A stretch of 64,000 bases of DNA from Prostheceraeus crozeri. Its lineage: Eukaryota > Platyhelminthes > Polycladida > Euryleptidae. The notes under the pieces are model-generated. The model had not been told where the DNA came from and did not search any database. It saw only the letters and a program-made list of their open reading frames with translations. The DNA is taken from the NCBI GenBank assembly GCA_907163375.1, contig CAJQUW010011515.1, forward strand, positions 1 through 64,000. The letters are read 5' to 3'. Numbering within the stretch: position 1 is the first letter of the stretch; each line of letters opens with the position of its first letter. This document shows positions 28,560-40,130 of the stretch, in pieces. Both the position numbers and the translations under genes were made by a program.

Positions 28560-29212
28560 CAGGGATGCGGAGTCCTATCATTTTGATAGGACTCCGACTC
28601 CGACTCCGGGTGGCAAGTATATAAAGCCTAGTTTTTTGAAAAAATAACTGGTAACCTATAACTGATCATTATAAGCTTACCTGAACCTATTTTTAGTGAT
28701 CATTGCTGTATCAATTATCAATCATTTTCGATGAAAGTTTATCAAAAGTCGCTATAAGTTGGATGCATACGACTCGGCTGCTTCCATCTTCTTGATGTAT
28801 GCTTCACACGGTTTTTCTCCAGTCTCTACCAGGCAGGAAAATCCCCCTGGAGGAGCCATCACACACGGTTAACGTGAGGGTAAGAGGTAATGTTCTCAAA
28901 CAAACTAGTATTTTACTTTTATCTCCGATGTGACCTTTGGCGGGTAGGTGTGATCGAGGCTATGAAGGCTTGTCTTCTCTACTAAATCACCGAGTAAAAA
29001 GATAATCCTATTTTTACTATCACGGGTCATTCCCTCAACTATTGCAAGCTTTGCATGTACTGCTGTCTCTGTACTTTTGTTCGCCGGAGAAAGTTGACAG
29101 TGACAGCTATATGCACGAAAGTAAATAATTTGTTTGTATTATATTGCGGGTCTAGTTCTAGGCCGGAGTCCGGAGTCCTATCATTTGATAGGACTCCGAC
29201 TCCGCATCCCTG
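28560..29212. mobile_element. hAT-type non-autonomous element, copy 3
   Basis: Starts CAGGGATGCGGAGTCC, ends GACTCCGCATCCCTG, with perfect 8-bp target duplication ATACGTAT (28552-28559 and 29213-29220). It has the same orientation as copy 2. It is somewhat shorter than the others. Confidence 0.9.
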
Positions 29213-29220
29213 ATACGTAT

Positions 29221-32200
29221 ACGTTAATTTTAGTGATATAAGTAGCAATTCGAACGTAAATAATGTCTTTTCATGAATCATTGCATTTTCTGTCTTTACA
29301 AATGTCTCGCTCTAATGACTTATTCGTTTTAAAGACAAGGTTATGATACATTCCAAATGCATTACTCTGTCGGTTTCATAACTAGGGACGCCAGCAAGGG
29401 TGCTGCAGGTGTTGCATCCGTGCCCTCTTCATAAATTGCGGTAATTTTCCTTAAACTTGATAGAATGTAAGAAATCAGCAATAACTTTGATCATTATTAT
29501 ATTGTATCATTACTTTTTATAAAATATATTAATTTATACTGCATGTGTGAGTGTATATTGTGCTTCAATGAATTTCTTATCATTAGGTAGGCATGCGAAT
29601 TGCCAAAAATCAATATTGAAAATTCATTTTCAAATCAATGGTGAAAGTGTTGGGTAAACTTTCCGCAGAAAAACATGCATGCTTTGTACACATACATGTT
29701 TAGTACAGGCCTTATCTTCTCCATCATGTAAAGCATCGCATTTGCACGTTTTCTCCAAATACCGGTGTAATGGATTCAAGCAATCATCACAATAGCTGCG
29801 AGATTGTTTCCACACTTGTGACAGCATCTTGTCTTTCGTGGAAGTGGATGTAAAAGTGGAATGAGTCTCTTCAGGAAACCCGAAGAACTTTCCAACAATT
29901 CGGATTGACGATGATATCCGCTTAAGTTCAACGAATGTCGGCGTCTTCCTCGCGCATGTGCTAGATGAAGGGACAGATTCTTCAAAAACGACTTCCGAGT
30001 AGAAGAAAATCCGCCTAAAATGCATTGAAGCAGCTGACATTAATGTTATTACATGTCAGCAAAAAAAGGCCTTCTTTGGGTCTTTTAGCTTGCAACGTCA
30101 GGTGAATTCCTTCATGTTTTGATCCATCTATGCCTCTATGCCTAAATTACAGTCTAAAACGAGTGGAGGCTTGTTTTCAGCTTCTGCTTCCTTACCAGAA
30201 TGAGAAACTCAGCAGCATGACGCCCATGCTCCTGCTTATTGGCAAGGATTATCGAAGATCCAAGTTGCTTTGTGTTCTTCAGCAAATTCAGAATCTCTCT
30301 TCGATAGTTTTGGATGCGGTTCCCAGCAGTGTTAGGCCTTTCTGAAGCAAATCACAGGTTGAGGCGTGAGAAGTGAACAGGATATCAGTCACTACTACAG
30401 AATTAAATATTTTGTTTATCTGCTTCGGTTTGCTAGAAGTGTGATTAATACGAAATTGACGGCACATCGAGGAACCTAAAAAGTGGGCAAAAAGGAATTC
30501 TTAATACCTTACAGAGATAGGAAAAAAGTCGTGCGTTGCTTGCGGATTAATGTGAGTTCCAGCAAAGTGCTTCGATTGCCAAAATTCCTTCAGATTCGAA
30601 GAATTCAGATCAATGAGCACAAGTTTTCTCCATAATGTTGGCCCTCTCGATCATTATTAAAGAAAGTTGCAGGCGTGCGAAAATTAGGTCACTTGATGTT
30701 TTCACATCCTCTCCTCGGCATTGAATCGCATACATTGCATACATTGAATCGAAGCCAGGCGATGTGTGTTTTGGTGTGTGCGAAGTGATATCACAGCACG
30801 CACGCATTTCTCACTGGCTCTGGTGTCCTCTCACCACAGCTTATTGTTTGCCATTTCCATAGCAAGCGATACACGAATTATCCATTCGAGAAGGAGCAAG
30901 TTGTCTAATTCTGTGATGTGCCATTTCGATATTAAGATTACATACAATTCTTCCTTTCTAGGAAACCGAAGCGCGCAGACGAATCTAACTCTGTGGTCAC
31001 TACACATATATCGCGCGATTGGTTCTAAAGTAAGGAACACAGAGCTCATAACAATATCAGGTCCGAAATCATGGTGAAAAGCGTTATTTACACAGCCTGT
31101 ATACATTTTCGCATTCAAAATAAAGGTAGGCAATGCATCACGAAACCAAAAATTTTAACCGCAGACCTATTTCTGAGTTACTACTTGGTAAGTCCACCCG
31201 GAGATTCAATCCATTCGACCGATTGCTAGTCGAAGGGAAGATGCTATCTGGAATTTAATGAAATCGCATATTCTAAGGAAATGGTGTTCAAGGTACATTT
31301 GTTTTAGGCATTCAATCATGACTGAATCATTATAGTTTCATAGAAATGTCTACAGTCAATGCAATGAAGCAAAGACATCATAATCCGCACCTGCACTGCC
31401 CATCCTGGGTTGTCAAAACTTGATAATAATTCAAAGTGCTTTAAAGCTCTTTAAACGTACTAACTATTTTAATGTTACTTTGAAGTTGCTTCAAAACTAT
31501 AGGAAAATTAAGAAGAGAACTAAACTTTATGAAGTTAAGTATGTATGCAACTTTGAAGTCAAGTGAACATTACATCATTAAAGTTATCGTCGAATTACTT
31601 TAAAGCTGATTCGTAAATTAAATAAGAATTCTTATTAGCAAGGTATACTGGAGAAGGTGATGAAAACGTCATTTATTTTGTATATGAAAAAAATGACAAT
31701 GATTCAATTCCGAGCGTTTCGACTTTTCATTTTAACTTGTACGAACTTCAAAGTTTTCCTAGTAGGATTTTGAAAGTTTATAACAAGTTTCATCAAAGAG
31801 CGTGACATTCTTATGACGTTCTTGCGACCCGGGACAGTAATTAGTCACATGAAAGGTCTCTCACATGTCATTTTGAAATAGAATTACGCAAGTAAGAATC
31901 CTGTGCATAAGCTGATAGCACGTAGGCCTATATAAACTGCGGATAATGATCTTCATTCTGTATCCTCAGGAGCCAACAAGCGATGGTCCAGATGACAAAA
32001 ACATGTGGTTTGTCAAGTTTCCCGTGTGGCTTCTCGCATCTTCAAAGATTGTTAAGCGAAATATTAAATCATGACAGTGGACCAGGGCCCAACTTCATGC
32101 ATGCTGTTGATATCATTGATCGTTAAAGAATTATTGTTGTAATTCTTAGCATGCACTGACAAAAACCACTATAACTGTTCATTCTCACACTGTCTCAGAA

Positions 32201-32272
32201 TGTCCAAAATATCCTCACGATATTTTCCAGATCAATATTATTTGAGGGATGTAATAACTATTTCAATAAATG
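29221..32272. other. Non-coding or unrecognised stretch
   Basis: No gene can be supported. The longest plausible frame is 29630-30040 on the minus strand (136 codons, with SYCDDCLNPLHRYLEKTCKC), which I cannot place. Near 31928 a TATATAAACTGC word precedes a 46-codon frame starting at 31983; both may be chance. Confidence 0.35.
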
Positions 32273-32278
32273 AACAAA
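32273..32278. repeat. Target site duplication of Polinton B (left)
   Basis: AACAAA, repeated at 53533-53538. Confidence 0.88.
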
Positions 32279-33030
32279 AGTAGTAAGTAAAACTCCACTT
32301 CTGGATAGCGCAAGATGGCCGCCGTCGCTGACGTCCCACCTCCTGTCCGTCGAGTCGGTCGTGGTGTGCCGCCGTGTTGCTTCGAGTCTGACGTCCCCCC
32401 CCCTCTGGCCAGCCGTCGTAGCGCGAGGTGATGTGCTCTCCAGGTTGGCGTGGTGTGCCGGCCAGGTTGGGCGGGTGGACTGTCGTAGCTCAACTGAAAA
32501 AATCCTAAGTGTCAGAGTGACTTTGTATGGACAAAATTTTGAAAATTTTCCAAAGTGTGGCATTTCGACCTGGGACCCTGACCAAAGTTTGTTTCATCAA
32601 ATTTCACTGACCCCCCCCGACAGCAATCTTCCAACTTTGGTTCTAGTGGACGGATTTTGTCTTACAGCTACTCGTTTGAAAGAGGAGAAAAAACTGCTCG
32701 ACGACATTTTTGTCGCGAGTCAATCGGACCAGCCGTTCAAAAGTTAGAGCTGTTACAAGATTTTAGGTCGGAGCTCACCTGAAAAAATCCTAAGTGTCAG
32801 AGTGGCTTTGTATGGAAAAAATTTTGAAAATTTTCCAAAGTGTGGCATTTCGACCTGGGACGCTCACCAAAGTTTGTTTCATCAAATTTCTCCGAACGAG
32901 GGGGGTCAGTGAAATTTGATGAAAAATGTTTTGGTAAAGGTCCCAGGTCGAAATTCGGAAGTTTTAAATTTTTCAAAATTTTCACCACACTGGAGCTCTC
33001 ACACTTAGGAATTTTTTCACTTGTGGCATG
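32279..33030. repeat. Left terminal inverted repeat of Polinton B
   Basis: Reverse complement of the right end. The outer 250 bases are GC-rich (cgacgtccc, ggccagg); the inner part holds units with 'tcctaagtgtcagagtg' and 'caaagtgtggcatttcgacc'. One fewer inner unit is present than at the right end. Confidence 0.85.
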
Positions 33031-33213
33031 TTACATGGACATGTGCTGACGCACCGACTTTCCGTGGTCATATGAGAATGGTTCAGGTGTCATATGATAG
33101 AGAATGATTAGACGAATCGTTGGCAAATGACAAGAACCGAAAATTCCACATCAAAATGTGTGTGTGCGGTCGAATAAATCGCAGTGCGGACGCCAAGGGC
33201 GGGCACTGACCAC

Positions 33214-34278
33214 ATGATTATCCTGAATAGGGTTGCGTGTGTAAAGTGTAGAGTGTTGAAGGGTGATGAGGATGAGGCGCGTTTTTACAGAGTGCATGCT
33301 GACTGTAGTGGAGGTTTGGTGAATGACTTGCGATTCACGCAGTTGATTGTTGAAGAGAGGGAGCGAATGTTGGCGATAGAGCGAGACGGCAAGGTGGAGA
33401 ATGTTGTTTAGAATGTTGTTGAGAATGATGAGTTGGCGAGAGCAGTTGCTTCGTTGGAGGCTGAGATTGGGCGAAAGAGAGTGCTTGAGAGTGATGATGA
33501 TGACGTGGATTTAGATAGGGAGCGTGTGAGGAAGCGTGTGAGGAAGTTGAGCTCTTCGTCGTCGGAGGTGTCAAACATTGTCATCACCGACCCCCCGCAG
33601 AGCTCATCTTCCCCAAAAGTGAAGAGTGGTGGGAATCGTAAGCAGTCGGCGAGGTGGTTGAAGGATGAAGAGAAGCATGTATCGCAGCAGATGGCGCATG
33701 ATTTGTTGGTGAATAAGTATCAGAGTTTGAAGAAGGTGAAGGATGAAGTCGTGAAGGAGTTGGATGAGTTGAAAAAGAAGGAACTGAAGTCGAAGGAGGT
33801 AGCGGATGAGAATATTCGAATGAGGCGTAGTGTGACTGATTTGAAGAATAAGACGCGAGAGTTGGAAGAGAAGAATGATGATTGTGAGAAGAGGGCGAGT
33901 GCTGCGGAGAGAAGAATGAGAGATGCAGAAGCGAAGTTTGAGGAGATGATGAAGGAGATGACTGTGTTGAGAGCGAGGAATGTTGAGTTGGAGAGGACTG
34001 TGGCTCGGCGGGGTGATGAGAGGCAGGCGTTTGAGAAGTTGGAGCGCATGAAGGATGAGTGGAATCGTGTGAATGAGGATAGGTTGTTTGAGTTTCACAT
34101 CCCTATTCGGGATAATCATTTGGGCGGTGAAGTACTCGTCAACCGTAGTCTGGACGAGTCAATAATTTGTTATAACGGCCATCCAACCAAAAAATGTCTC
34201 CATGCCACCCTGAGAATGCGCGGCCATCTCCACAAATTTTCTGTTAGGAAGCGTGCGACACTACCTAAGGATGGCTAA
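33214..34278 (+). CDS. Coiled-coil protein region at the left end of B
   Basis: The region opens with a small Cys/His cluster (CVKC then HADC), which could bind zinc. It then runs through an Asp/Arg/Ser-rich section into about 150 residues of heptad-like coiled coil (LRARNVELERTVARRGDERQ and similar). A short non-coiled tail closes it. Codons are unusually rich in GAG, GTG and TTG compared with other B genes. An apparent intron (donor GTAAGT at 34283, acceptor ending 34342) lies at its 3' side, followed by a histone-like stem-loop. It is not fully open (about one break). Function unknown. Confidence 0.5.
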
Positions 34279-34394
34279 CTTGGTAAGTGAAAAGTAAATA
34301 AGTTAGTATATCCTATTCTAATACATATCATTTTCATTGCAGATCTTTGCCCGCCTTCACCACCCCATCAATTCACTCCCGAGAACGAACCATC

Positions 34395-34413
34395 GGCTCT
34401 CTTAAGGGCCACC
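34395..34413 (+). terminator. Histone-mRNA-like 3' stem-loop candidate
   Basis: GGCTCT-CTTA-AGGGCC-ACC forms a 6-bp stem with one G-U pair and a 4-base loop, close to the metazoan histone consensus. CAAGA follows seven bases after it, as in sea urchin histone downstream elements. It lies after the coiled-coil gene on the same strand. It may be chance. Confidence 0.3.
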
Positions 34414-35100
34414 TAGGGGCAAGACATGATAGAACCTCCACGCGGTTTGCCCTGGGCAGTCTTCGGACTGGCGAATACTATTATTAAGTTGAATCTGCTA
34501 TCAGTCAACTTGAACGTTGCAAATGAAGTTCGGTGTAATACTTCCTTTCGACGGGCGTTCCTGTAAAGGAATGCGGTGAAACCCGTAGCTATGTATACCG
34601 CAAGGGACATTCGGCAATGGTCAATCTTGTTAAACCTCTCTGCGTCATGTTTGCAAGTGATTGCCTCTGTCTCAACGTAGTATGCATTCGCGCCAGGGCG
34701 ACATTTAGCCAACTGTCGAAGGTTGCCTAAAACTTTCCATTGCATACGTTATGAGAACCATGAGTTCTACCTGTCTCTATCAATGAGACGAATTGATGAA
34801 TGGAATGAAATGGGAGGACACTCACGCGCCACACGCAACATAACACACTTCTCTCTTCCGTAGTCTAACAAGCTCTTTACACATGGATCGCAGTCGATTG
34901 CTATCCCTGTGTCAGAAGTGTAAGCCATCTTAATTTTATTTAGCACTATTTCATCTACCATCATCGCCCATATGAAATGTTATAAGATTTACAAGTTAGA
35001 CTAAGCGTGCTACTATTTCCAAATGAAAAAGTATACATGGTTAAATCATCCACTGAAGCTCCATTCAAGTAAGTCAGTATGAAAGCAAAGATAATACGAA
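34414..35100 (-). other. Stretch with two unassigned minus-strand frames
   Basis: Frames at 34413-34745 (110 codons) and 34767-34964 (66 codons) have coherent composition but no recognisable domain. They could belong to a lineage-specific accessory gene of element B. Confidence 0.3.
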
Positions 35101-35166
35101 ATAAAAATTTATTATGGCATGTATTTCAAAAGGTCTTCATCGTCAATATCGTCCCAGAGTCTGGCT

Positions 35167-35559
35167 TCACATAGATAACAAAAACAGTTCACTTGCTTTA
35201 AATCGTTCTTCTACTGCGAGCCTCACTTTGTCGATATACTCCCACTCCTCCATAGTTCGTGGCTGGGAGTTAGGGGTGTACCACTCCCATAATTGGTGGA
35301 GGAATTTGGTGCTGGTGATCTCCATCACATCATCAGTATCGTACTGGAGATGCATCCACCTCATGCCTGTTAAGTCGGGACACTCCTTCTCACATACACT
35401 CTCTTCGTCGTCCGCTGGTAATGACAACTTTCTGATATTGTCCACTCGGTACACCTTCTCTACCTTCCCCTTCGTTGGAACGTTTGGTGCAACGAGCGCC
35501 TTTGGTGTTGAGCATGGAGAAGAGAATTTTGTGTTTGGCGTTGTCGGAGGGCTTGTCAT
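35167..35559 (-). CDS. Hypothetical 130-aa protein of Polinton B
   Basis: A clean ATG frame: Ser/Thr/Pro-rich N-terminus (MTSPPTTPNTKFSSPC), then an acidic and aromatic C-terminal half (TKFLHQLWEWYTPNSQPRTM). A minus-strand AATAAA follows the stop at about 35100, supporting a real transcript. The family is not recognised. It lies divergently from the polymerase gene, and the two may share the promoter region 35600-35700. Confidence 0.5.
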   Translation of the reverse strand: MTSPPTTPNTKFSSPCSTPKALVAPNVPTKGKVEKVYRVDNIRKLSLPADDEESVCEKECPDLTGMRWMHLQYDTDDVMEITSTKFLHQLWEWYTPNSQPRTMEEWEYIDKVRLAVEERFKASELFLLSM

Positions 35560-35653
35560 GTTGACTGTGAATAACTTTGAAATGTTTTCTAATTCTTAAG
35601 TATCAACAAGCAACCAATCAGAATGAACAGCCAATGAATGATGAATATGAAAG

Positions 35654-35660
35654 TATATAT
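35654..35660 (+). promoter_or_regulatory. TATA box before the polymerase region
   Basis: TATATAT in 'aaagtatatatgtaaag', about 165 bases before a start ATG at 35824. This ATG is directly followed by GTAAGT, as in the first gene of the right-end cluster. Confidence 0.45.
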
Positions 35661-35826
35661 GTAAAGTGACATTCGTGTCATTTCACTCTGTCTTTGAGAC
35701 ATATAAGTGAAGTGTTCTCTGGCGAATTCTATATTTGAGGCGTACAAGTGAACTGCTCTCTCGTGAATTCTAAATTTGAATGAAGTCCCTATCTTGTTGA
35801 AGTATAAACATAATTTCGTTGAAATG

Positions 35827-35893
35827 GTAAGTTGAAAATTTCTTCACTCATCTCCCTCAAACGTGTGGCTAATAGCATCTTGCTCAATTTCAG
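35827..35893 (+). other. Apparent 67-bp leader intron
   Basis: Donor GTAAGT directly after an ATG, acceptor AATTTCAG. It has the same length and the same placement after the start codon as the introns at 3800-3866 and 51804-51870. Introns are known in some Polinton genes. Confidence 0.5.
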
Positions 35894-35997
35894 GCATCAA
35901 CTTTATCACCAACGCCCTCCCTCCTCGAGGAAAGTTTAGAGTTGTTGAGTCAAAGTAGGTTGTAACAATACACTGAGACCTGAACAGAGATGATAGA

Positions 35998-38900
35998 ATG
36001 ATTTCTCTTTCAGGTGATGTGAGTTCCAGCTCAGGACTCTCGCGACAAGGCAACGAGTGGGAATGTACCGACTGCGGACATATGTTTACAAGGAAGCACA
36101 GTCTCCTTCGACACATCAAACAACGTGTGTGTCAACGCAAAGCGGCGTCAATCTCCGGAGGTGAAGTTGATTCTGACGATGACATCTCCTTTTCTTGCGA
36201 TTTGTGCCCTCTTTCTTTTGATAGTCACTTTCAGCGATCTTCGCACAGACTTCAACACACGCATGCAAATGATCACTACACCAACGGTACCTCTACCATC
36301 TCCCTCATTAATGTTTCACATAATAATTTAGTACGCGACTACTGCATGGAGTCCAATACTCAAATAGTAGATTTTCCTGAGTGGCTCCTTCAAAATTCTA
36401 ACATTATCGAAGCGCTCTTCAACAATTTAGACAATTTTAGAATGAAGGCGCTCATCTACCTTAAACTAAAATATATTAAGATAGATTTTCAAACGGGTCA
36501 AGTGACGGAGAGAATACAGTTTCATGTTCCTTCCTCTTCCGCAACCGAAGTTGTAGACTGCGAGTCTTGGCTAAATTTTCACATTCAATGTTTAAAATCA
36601 AATGTAGATAAATTCAATCAACGCGACAGCGCTCTCATTTTTGATGGTGTGGACTCAGCCATATTCAAAATTTCCCTATTAGAAAGTCATGCAGCTCGAG
36701 GCACATTTAAACTACCAAAAACGTTGTATAATAAGAAAGCTGTCATCAATGTCGATTGTAAATCACAGTGTTTCAAATATGCAGTCCTATCCATCCTTCA
36801 CTATAATGATATCAACGCGAAGTGAAATCATACCTATAGCTATAGACAGTGGGAGGATGAACTAGACTTTGAAGGTTGTGATAGTAACAACATGAAAATC
36901 AAAGATGTAGAAACGTTCGAAAAACATAATTAGATTAAAATTGTCTTTCACGTGTGGGAGAAGGGGTTGAAGGGTGCCCGCCATAATTCACGTTCAACTT
37001 GTTATGAACGTGTAGTCAACCTCTTATTAGTAAAACAAGATGATAGCGAGGAATGGCACTACTGTGGTATTCCCAAAATCTCTCGCTTGTACACTCACTT
37101 GGGGCACTCTAAAAGAGGTGAACATTTTGTATGCGACCGCTGCATCCGCTCCTTTTGGAGTAAAGATAAATTTGAGACTCACTATGAATGGTGCAAGCGA
37201 GGTAAATTACAAATGGAACGCATGCCCAAAGATAAAATATTTTCACATAGGGATAATGGTGACGAATTAAGTCCCCTGCGTGTCATTTACGCAGACATAG
37301 AATGCTACATTGATGATATCATCCACAAACCAGCAGCCATATCCAGCTATGAAGTATGGCATGACCACTTTAGGAATAAACAAAACAAAATGCATACTTG
37401 GCAAGGTGAAGATTGCATTTCAAAATTTCTAGAATTTCTCGATAAAGCTGCTAAATTTCAACAATCATATGATTCCCAATTTCAGCGTAAGTCACTACAT
37501 CTGTCAGATGAAGACAAACAAAAATTTGAAAGTTACACATCGTGCCCTAAATGTCATAAAACGTTTGATGACGATAAAATTAAGAAAGTGCGTGATCATG
37601 ATCACATCACTGGTAAATTTAGAAACGCACTCTGCTCCAAATGTAACTTTTCACTTAGGTTGAGACGTCGTGCACTACCCGTCATTTTTCATAACCTTAA
37701 GGGCTATGACAGTCATATGCTCATAAAAGGAGGGTTGAGCCAGATGAAATCGTGGCAGTTTAATGTAATAGCGAAAACGAGAGAAACATTCATGGCAATG
37801 ACAGCAAAAGTACCAGTAGATAAAACTAAAAAAAATAAGACAGTCTTCTTCGAAATAAAATTTTTACATTCATTCCAATTCATGTCAGCGTCACTAGCTT
37901 CTCTCGTTCGTAATCTCAAGTTTCTTCCCCATAGTCAAACTTTGAAGAAACACTATCCAAACTTAACGGATGAAATAATCACTCGCGAAGGAGTCTTTCC
38001 CTATGCGTATTATAGCTCAATGTCTAAACTAAATGAAACTACCCTTCCTTCCATTGACAAATTCCAAAACGATTTGACGGGTCAAGATTGTCCAGTAGAG
38101 GACTATGAACATGCTCAAGAGGCATGGTTAAAATTTGATTGTAAAACGTTTGGCGATTATATGATCGCTTACTTAGAATTAGATGTCATTTTGCTGGCTG
38201 ATGTCTTTCAGGAATTTCGACGAGTGGCATTAGAAGAAGACAAATTAGATCCTGTCCACTTTGTCAGTCTACCAGCCATGTCCTTTAAATCAGCCTTTAA
38301 AATGACTGGTGAGACCATCCATCTCTTACAAGACCCCGAGATGTATAACATATTTGAGCGCGGAATACGCGGTTGTCTCACATTTGTGAATAAACATCAC
38401 ATAAAATCTAAAACAATAGGTAATGATCATATCCGTCTAAAGTACTATGACCAAAATAATTTATATGGCAGTTCACTGTCTAAACCACTACCTCATTCCG
38501 AGTTTAGTTGGTTAAATCAAGATGAGCTTACGTATTACTCCAACCCTTCAAACATTCTGAAGATTCCAGATGAAGGTGATTGGGGATATTATTTTGAAGT
38601 GGATTTGATTTATCCAAATAGTATTAAAAATAAAACTGCTGATCTCCCACTCGCACCTGAATCTGGTGAAGTGACTGAAGATATGTTTTCACCATTCATG
38701 TCACAATTTCATAATAACTTAACAGAGTGTGGACAGCCAAGGTACAAACCATGCCGCAAACTTTTGCTCACCCAATATGATAAGAAAAATTATCTCGTGC
38801 ACTTCTGCATACTAAAATTCTATTTAGAAATGGGCATGCTTCTAAAGTCAGTTCACCGCATTATCAAATTTAGACAGAAAGCCTTCCTCAAACCCTACAT

Positions 38901-39796
38901 AGATAGTAACAGTCAAAACGTGCACTCGCCCAAAATAATTTTGAAAAGGATTTTTATAGATATAAGAATAACAGTCTTTTCGGAAAGACCATGGAGGATG
39001 TTAGAAAACGTATGAACTACAAACTAGTCGTTGATGAACAAAAATATCACAAATTGACCTCATCACCTCTTTTCATTGATAGAGACATCATCGATGAGGA
39101 TCTTGTAGGTGTTAAAATGATAAAATCTGAAGTTGAGTTGTGCAAACCCATCTCTATTGGGGAAGCCGTTTTAGATTATTCCAAGCTTGAAATGTATCAA
39201 CTCTTCTACAAAATATTAAAACCATGCCCTCTCGTAAAAGAGGTTCGCTTGCTGGGTGGTGATACAGATAGTTTCTTTTTAGGTATTACCACTCAAAAAG
39301 ATTTAAATTTTAATGAAGTAGGTAAGTCATTAGAAAAATATTTCGACACATCTAACTACAATCCCACTCATCCACTCTATTCCATTCAGAATAAAGCCAA
39401 ACTTGTTGTTTTAAGGATGAAACAGCAGGAAAGGAAATAAATGAAATGATTCTCCTCCGTCCTAAAATGTATTCCATGAAATTAAAAGAATGTGCAGATA
39501 GTATTAAGCGTGCTAAAGGTATATCAAAATCCATTGTTCACAAAATGAAACATCGGTCCTATAAGAAGGCCTATAAAAATAAAACTATAACGTTTGTCAA
39601 TATGACAATCTTAAAATCTCAAGTTCATACTGTGAAAACGCACACGTTCAAGAAACGAGCACTTTCAGCATGGGAAGATAAGAGGTGTTGGATAGGACAT
39701 AACACATCTCTTCCACATGGACATCCTGACACAAACATACCTCCACCCAAAAGAATAAAACTCACGCTACTACATTCAGGAGATGTATTGACATAA
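35998..39796 (+). CDS. POLB: Protein-primed family B DNA polymerase (POLB) region of B
   Basis: The N-terminal part has two zinc-finger-like units (WECTDCGHMFTRKHSLLRH and FSCDLCPLSFDSHFQRSSH), then an uncharacterised segment. Next come exonuclease motif I YADIECY, an endonuclease-VII-like Cys/His insert (SCPKCHKTF then VRDHDHITGKFRNALC), HNLKGYDSHM (exonuclease II), LELDVILLADVF (III), polymerase motif A YYDQNNLYGSS and motif C GGDTDSFFL. The zinc-finger start and the nuclease insert mark a polymerase type different from that of element C. The region is broken at several points. Confidence 0.9.
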
Positions 39797-40130
39797 TCAA
39801 CTTTAACTCAGTATTTTGATGTTGCTTTTTGTAGATGTACATGGTTGTTTTATGTATCGCATGAGATCGTTTCTTCCTTGTGAATATATGCCTACAGTCA
39901 GCCCATTCCCCCTATATCTGTGAAAAGACTTTTTCATATACATATTTTTATTTCAATAAACATATCACAATGACTTCACTTTGTTTTCCGAAACACTAAA
40001 GTTACGAGGGATTTAGTATCATTCACATATACATGACTTTTTCATATACATATTTTTATTTCAATAAACATATCACAATGACTTCACTTTGTTTTCCGAA
40101 ACACTAAAGTTACGAGGGATTTAGTATCTT
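39797..40130. repeat. 107-bp tandem duplication with poly(A) signals
   Basis: Two copies of a 107-bp unit (starting near 39928 and 40035) contain 'tttcaataaacatatcac', with AATAAA on the plus strand. The second copy overlaps the 3' end of the next minus-strand gene. It serves as a shared end region for convergent genes. Confidence 0.85.

Noticed and set aside
29630-30040. 136-codon minus-strand frame with a Cys-rich end
   Set aside because: No recognisable domain, no second copy and no splice or promoter signs that I trust.
31925-32125. TATA word plus 46-codon frame as a small host gene
   Set aside because: Too short and unsupported; kept only as a remark in the non-coding stretch.
33335-34119. 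Long minus-strand frames opposite the coiled-coil gene
   Set aside because: Antisense shadows of GAG/AAG-rich coding sequence on the plus strand.
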